The notes beneath the pieces are model-generated. The model was given only the letters and a program-made list of their open reading frames with translations, had not been told where the DNA came from and did no database searches. Below, in pieces: positions 59,377 through 64,000 of a DNA stretch of 64,000 nt (position 1 is the first letter of the stretch; the number at the start of each line of letters is the position of its first letter). This DNA comes from Aphrophora alni (taxonomy: Eukaryota; Arthropoda; Insecta; Hemiptera; Aphrophoridae). Where the stretch lies: assembly GCA_963513935.1 (NCBI GenBank), contig OY740774.1, positions 94,108,861 through 94,172,860 of the forward strand, read 5' to 3'. A program made the position numbers and the translations under genes.

Positions 59377-59528
59377 GCTCCCGGGATTTTCCTACCTTTT
59401 ATAATAGTTATGTTGTGCTTTGTATTTAGTCTTGTAAGAGCCTCGTCAATGCCGTAACTGGCGAAACCATGGTCGGCTAGACCAAATAAATTATAGAATT
59501 TTACAAAAGAAATATTGTGTTTTATTTG
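59377..59528 (-). repeat. Right inverted flank of Penelope element
   Basis: Inverse copy of 57302-57451. In the minus frame it encodes HNISFVKFYNLFGLADHG, continuing into the RT ORF. The in-frame TGA at 59534-59532 lies just outside in Tigger-derived sequence, which marks the element boundary. Confidence 0.88.
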
Positions 59529-59950
59529 ATTTCATCTTTAGCCACTTCCCCAGATTCTTCTTTTAATCTCTCAAAAATCTGCTTAGCTTGAGAGCACACA
59601 GTCTTCTGATCAACAGGACAATTTTTCACACACTTGATCACACCATAATTTTAACATTGTTTCCACATCAGCGATAATACCATGACATTTACAAATTATG
59701 CTTGAATTCAAAGATTGAGCATTTTTTACAGCTACAAGAATTTTTCTTTACCTTTTATAATTGTTCTGGCTGTCTATTCCATTAGATTAAACTTCTTTGC
59801 TAATTCACAAATTTTTATTTTTCCATCGAAGTCTTTGATAATGTTGAGTTTTCATTCCAAAGATAATGTTTTTCTTTTCTTGTTTCATGCAAAAGAATCA
59901 GTTCCACTTCCTTTGGATGACATAGTAGAGTCTATCAAGTCTCCGTAGAT
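59529..59950 (-). pseudogene. Tigger/pogo transposase, N-terminal part
   Basis: The minus strand shows SSKGSGTDSFA near 59910, a decayed HTH segment, CHGIIADVETMLKLWCDQVC near 59670, and CPVDQKTVCSQAKQIFERLK near 59600. This is the N-terminal and second DNA-binding segment of Tigger-type proteins. It belongs with 56210-57301, from which the Penelope insertion separates it. Confidence 0.75.
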
Positions 59951-62852
59951 ATGATGAACACACAATACAAACTAACACAAAATACTATATTATAGTAATA
60001 ATTTGTAGCAACTTTATATGTTGATTCCTTGTGAAACACGTCCCGCCATGACATAAACTAAACTGTAAACTGAACACTAGTACGGGTGGAGTGGGTAAAA
60101 GTTACACACAGTGCTCAAGGACGAATTGAATCATTTGATGCAAAAATCGTGTAACTCTGGATTCGCGTAAGTCGGGGTATTACTGAATATACCCGACAGT
60201 TTTTCACTCCTATGTACTAGATATTGAGATCATTTCCTGAAATTTATTCTTGGGATATTGCAAAGTTACTTTCATAAAATTTGGTCATCAAAAACATGGC
60301 TGCCATCACCTATTATGATGACCTAAAATTTATTCTTGAAATATTACTGTAAAACTAGCATTTCAAGTAAAATTTTTCATCAAATTCTGTCTCATCCCCT
60401 TTAAAATAGTACCTCAAGGATTAGTAGTGACACAGTTTTATATTTGAAGAGGACCATGGACTTATGAGCAGTAAAATTTAAAAATGGCTGAACAAATTTG
60501 AAAGTTGTATTTTTTCTACATTATATAAGTAGAGGATCAAACAATTTAAGATTCAGCCAAACAAGTGACTTAGGTCCTGCCCCTTTTTGAGAAAAAAAAT
60601 GCTCTTTTTGAGAAAATCAAAATTTTGAATTGAGTCTAAAAAAAATTTATGACAAAGGATGTTGTGTTATACATCACAAGAAAGAGCATTTAAAACTGAG
60701 TATAATGACACCATTTCTGCCTCTCTCGCCAATTAGGAGAAAAGCTATGATGATTTTAAAATATGTCAGTCACTTTTTTCCGTGGATTTTGGGATATTTT
60801 ACATAGCCCTAATTTTGAAACAGTTTGAGATATTTGAAAAAAAAATGGGCATTTTTTCTTAATCTATATGAGGACAACCTTCATACCAAATTTCATCAAA
60901 TTCTGAGGTGATCAGATTTATACCCTGTGTTGATTTGATATGGAATGAGCCCCCCCCCCCACCGCCTTGAGAATGTTTGATCTGTGTAACCAAAGTTAAC
61001 CTGAGATATTATTGTGTATATCATAAACTCTAATAACAGAGCTGTGAATGATATGTGACCAAAGTTAACATGAGATATTTTGTGGTGTTATATTTTAACT
61101 TGTAGTATTGTTGTTGACTACCAGAGAGCACTTCTGTTTTATTCTGGTGTGATCATAACCGAGGTTAACCTTAGATATTTTGAGGTATAATGTATAATAT
61201 TTTCATCTAACTGTGCCTTTGGCTGGAGGAGTGTACTATTGTTTTGGACAGGTAATGTATTATAATTCACTTTATTCCACATTGGACTAATATTATAGTG
61301 TATTACATTTTCACTTGTAGTACTGTAGTGGGCTACCAGAGTACACTTGTTTTTTTGACTGATATTATATAATATATAGTGTATCATATTTCCATGTAAC
61401 ATAATGGGATAATGACCACAAGGGTTCTTCGTCTTAAAATCTCAACTCAAATAACATGTAGTACTGCTTACATTGGTTATCAAAGCACACTAGGGGTGTC
61501 TTTACCGACGCCATATTCTAGTTGTAATTGTATGACATGGTGATGTCATTCCTCTAGTACTAAAAGCTCCCTACAGCGGGCTTCTCTAAAATTTGGTACA
61601 CTATGGAATGATATAACTGTTGTCGTCATTGCCCTATTCAAATATATATTAAACATTGAAAGGACTCACCTGTGGTGGAAATATTAATTACACAACGTGA
61701 ACATTTGTATTATTTATTAGGTAACCATTAAAAAAATCTACTTCAAAGGGGTTAACAAGAGCATAACAACTTCCATATCACAGAATCCTCAAAAATTCAC
61801 AAAGAGTCTATCATTATTCTGAAATTTTAAAATTTACAACACACTATAACTTAATGAGTGACTCAATTTATGTGTGTGCTTGTGTGTTAGTCTACCATTA
61901 AAAAGTAAAACGGTAGAACTTTGATGGTTTTGTTCCCTTTGAAAAAACTAAGTTGTAGATCTACCCATGGAGTATTGCAATCAATTTACTAAAATACTGG
62001 TTCACCAACTGATTTTCCAACCAAAATATCATTGAATGTGTTTACTTGTGTGTGTCATACACATGACAGGGATTTGACTCCAGGTAAAAATTCGTCTACA
62101 TCTCCCATTTTTCACCCCGTCTTCTGGTGCACAAACCTAACTGAAATACCGTTTCTGTAACTGATTTTTCAAAATGTTGACATTCCAACTAGTTGTCATT
62201 CTTCAGTTATGTTATTCTCCTTGTGGGCGTTCCCCAAAACCGTGGTATGTTTAATATTACTCTTAATGAAACACAAAATTCAATTAGTTAGAATGCCCCC
62301 AAACGAGATCAACGTACTGGGTTATATTGGGGGTAAAATTAGAAAAAAATACCAAAAAAATATCTTAATTTTTCTTATTAGTACTTTTGCCTAATCTAGA
62401 CAGTTGACCTGAGAGTAATAAATAGTACTGTGGGCTACCAAATTTGGACCCTGATGAATTGTACATTAAGACGTGTTTAGATTGTATGGTTCTTGGACCA
62501 CCTTCAAATTTAACCCTATTCAGATATTGCTTGGCTAAATGGCTTGGCTAAGTGGGATTATTTTTTGTTGTAATGACAATAGCCATGGGCGTACCCAGCG
62601 AGGGGCAGGGTAGCCACTGCTGGGTGTCCTTAATTTCCCTTCAAAATGAGGCCTATTGTCAGGTACACCCTGACAAGAGTTTCATGGTAACACTCTCTTT
62701 TTCTCAAACTGTCTCTGACTTACACACATACATTCAATCTTACAGGTTTTTTACGACCAGAGGGTATCCTTTCGTCCTTGTAGGTTTGACAAAGGGACAT
62801 TCAAAGTCACTGAGAGAGAGAAAATTACAGACTAGAAGCAAGTGAGAATTGC

Positions 62853-62855
<3 letters not shown>
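59951..62855. repeat. Degenerate tandem-like repeats, no gene seen
   Basis: From about 60985, AACCAAAGTTAACCTGAGATAT recurs (near 60985, 61050, 61150) and GGCTACCAGAGTACACTTGT-like blocks recur (near 61118, 61328, 61470). The spacing is irregular, like an old satellite or multi-unit repeat. A C10 run lies near 60951. Other ORFs here look like chance. Confidence 0.5.
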
Positions 62856-62923
<68 letters not shown>

Positions 62924-62925
62924 TA

Positions 62926-62967
<42 letters not shown>
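62856..62967. repeat. (CT)n microsatellite, ~110 bp
   Basis: A near-pure CT run with three CTAT interruptions. The 66-codon Ser/Leu frame over it is meaningless. Confidence 0.97.
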
Positions 62968-62970
<3 letters not shown>

Positions 62971-64000
62971 TCAAAGTGTAATCACTTATTGTAACCTATT
63001 GTATTCACTGTCAATTTTTCTCTTTGCACCAGTGATTTTAAATATTTAGATTCACTCACTGTAACTACCTCACGTTTCTTCATTCTCCAATTAATTTTCT
63101 TTTGTGTACTGTTTGGAACATTGATTTTGGTCATAAACCTTCATATTAAAAAAATTGAAATAGTTTTGTAATGATAGACCTCACACCAGCGGTTTTTAAG
63201 ATGCTGTACCCTTAGTATTTATAAAAAGGTTTCATTGCAAAATTTTATTAAAAACATAATTTTTAAAAAAGATGTAAAATTGTATTTTAGTCATAGATCA
63301 AATTAAATAGAGAGTGGGATACCTGGAGACACAACCACAAAATTTCTACTTCCAAATTTGATAAAAATCTGCCTATCTGTGTAGGCTTTACTCTGCACAA
63401 GTAGTGTAACAAACTCTCATATTATATTATGCGCCCACGAATCAAGTCCGATGGCAATAACCAATAGGAGAACTAGAATAACGTTCGGTTGTCATTTAGA
63501 ATAGCTCCCTTAATGAGGCTAAGATGTTATTTTCTTTGTTTAAAGGCGAAAAACCTCTAGGTCATCATTGACTTATAAAAAAAAGAATTTTTATGCTATG
63601 ATTTTTCCGACTGAATTAAATGAACATAACTGCTAAATAATAATCACAGTGACAAGCGTTGTCATCGGAAAAACATTTTGGTAAATCCAGATTGTCCCTA
63701 TTGGTTTCTTCGAGGTCAGGCTGTCTACTGGCTTCTCTCTCACGACCTTGGTTTTTTGCGGCTTAAATAAATTTCCGTTTTCATGATCGTTTGCTTAATT
63801 TTTTTTTTTTTAAAGAAGGCAAAAAAATTTCTGTCATCATCGCCTAGTACAAATAAACTCACGTCAATATCAAATATTTTTTGTTCCTGCTGTTATTGGA
63901 TTATTTGAGGGCTAGAGATCAAGGTGATGAGGCTAAATTGAAGATAAATAATTATTTTGTTAAATGCTCTAAGTTTAGACACCAGTTATGGAGTACAATG
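62968..64000. other. No gene seen
   Basis: AT-rich sequence to the right edge, with no supported exon, repeat or RNA gene. Confidence 0.5.

Larger units (their letters stand above)
57302..59528 (-). mobile_element. Penelope-like element with inverted flanks
   Basis: A complete RT plus GIY-YIG reading frame is flanked by ~150-bp inverted copies, 57302-57451 and 59377-59528. These are identical over almost their whole length, from AATCCCG to AAATAAAACACAATATTTC. The right copy encodes the N-terminal part of the ORF; the left is the same piece inverted after the stop. Such partial inverted copies are typical of Penelope insertions. It lies inside a Tigger transposase. Confidence 0.88.

Noticed and set aside
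62856..62967. CRISPR-like or satellite array
   Set aside because: Simple dinucleotide repeat without spacers.
62849..63049. 66-codon Ser/Leu frame
   Set aside because: Translation of a (CT)n microsatellite.

Overview
The window is AT-rich, intron-bearing animal DNA, most likely from an insect. The one near-complete host gene is a cyclin A whose N-terminus resembles Drosophila CycA. Almost everything else is transposable-element sequence of types common in arthropods: Penelope, mariner, hAT, piggyBac, Tigger/pogo, LINE and LTR elements. The order or species cannot be fixed from the sequence. No rRNA, tRNA or CRISPR array was seen.

Layout. (1) 1-9873, minus strand: three exons of the exosome subunit RRP43 (EXOSC8), with the 3' end off the left edge and the first exon not found. 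Its largest intron holds a 2.0-kb hAT element, a LINE RT fragment, a TTAA MITE and a LINE tail. (2) 10.7-21.5 kb: a second hAT copy split by an 8.55-kb LTR element (minus orientation). The LTR element carries one 604-aa ORF and no recognisable pol. (3) 22.4-27.1 kb: a LINE 3' end, a Penelope terminal repeat with a hammerhead-like motif, a decayed piggyBac transposase and a long fold-back element. (4) 28.5-44.2 kb, plus strand: cyclin A in six exons whose splice phases all agree, giving 425 residues. Its introns contain fold-back elements, SINE-like copies, an 8-bp-TSD hAT MITE and three mariner relics. (5) 46.0-55.3 kb: a TTAA MITE split by a second 8.59-kb copy of the LTR element in plus orientation, carrying a 606-aa version of the same ORF. 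(6) 56.2-59.95 kb: a Tigger/pogo pseudogene split by a Penelope-like element with RT and GIY-YIG domains and ~150-bp inverted flanks. (7) 60-64 kb: degenerate repeats and a (CT)n microsatellite, with no gene seen.

The most notable item is the pair of pol-less LTR elements. Their single long coiled-coil ORF is intact in both copies although the copies have diverged, which suggests the protein is kept by selection. Next are the hammerhead-like motif at 23.4 kb, the group of related fold-back elements around cyclin A exon 1, and the duplicated ABBA-type and KEN motifs in the cyclin A N-terminus. The two host genes show no functional link beyond being neighbours. Nesting gives relative ages: the hAT copy and the TTAA MITE are older than the LTR insertions, and Tigger is older than the Penelope insertion.
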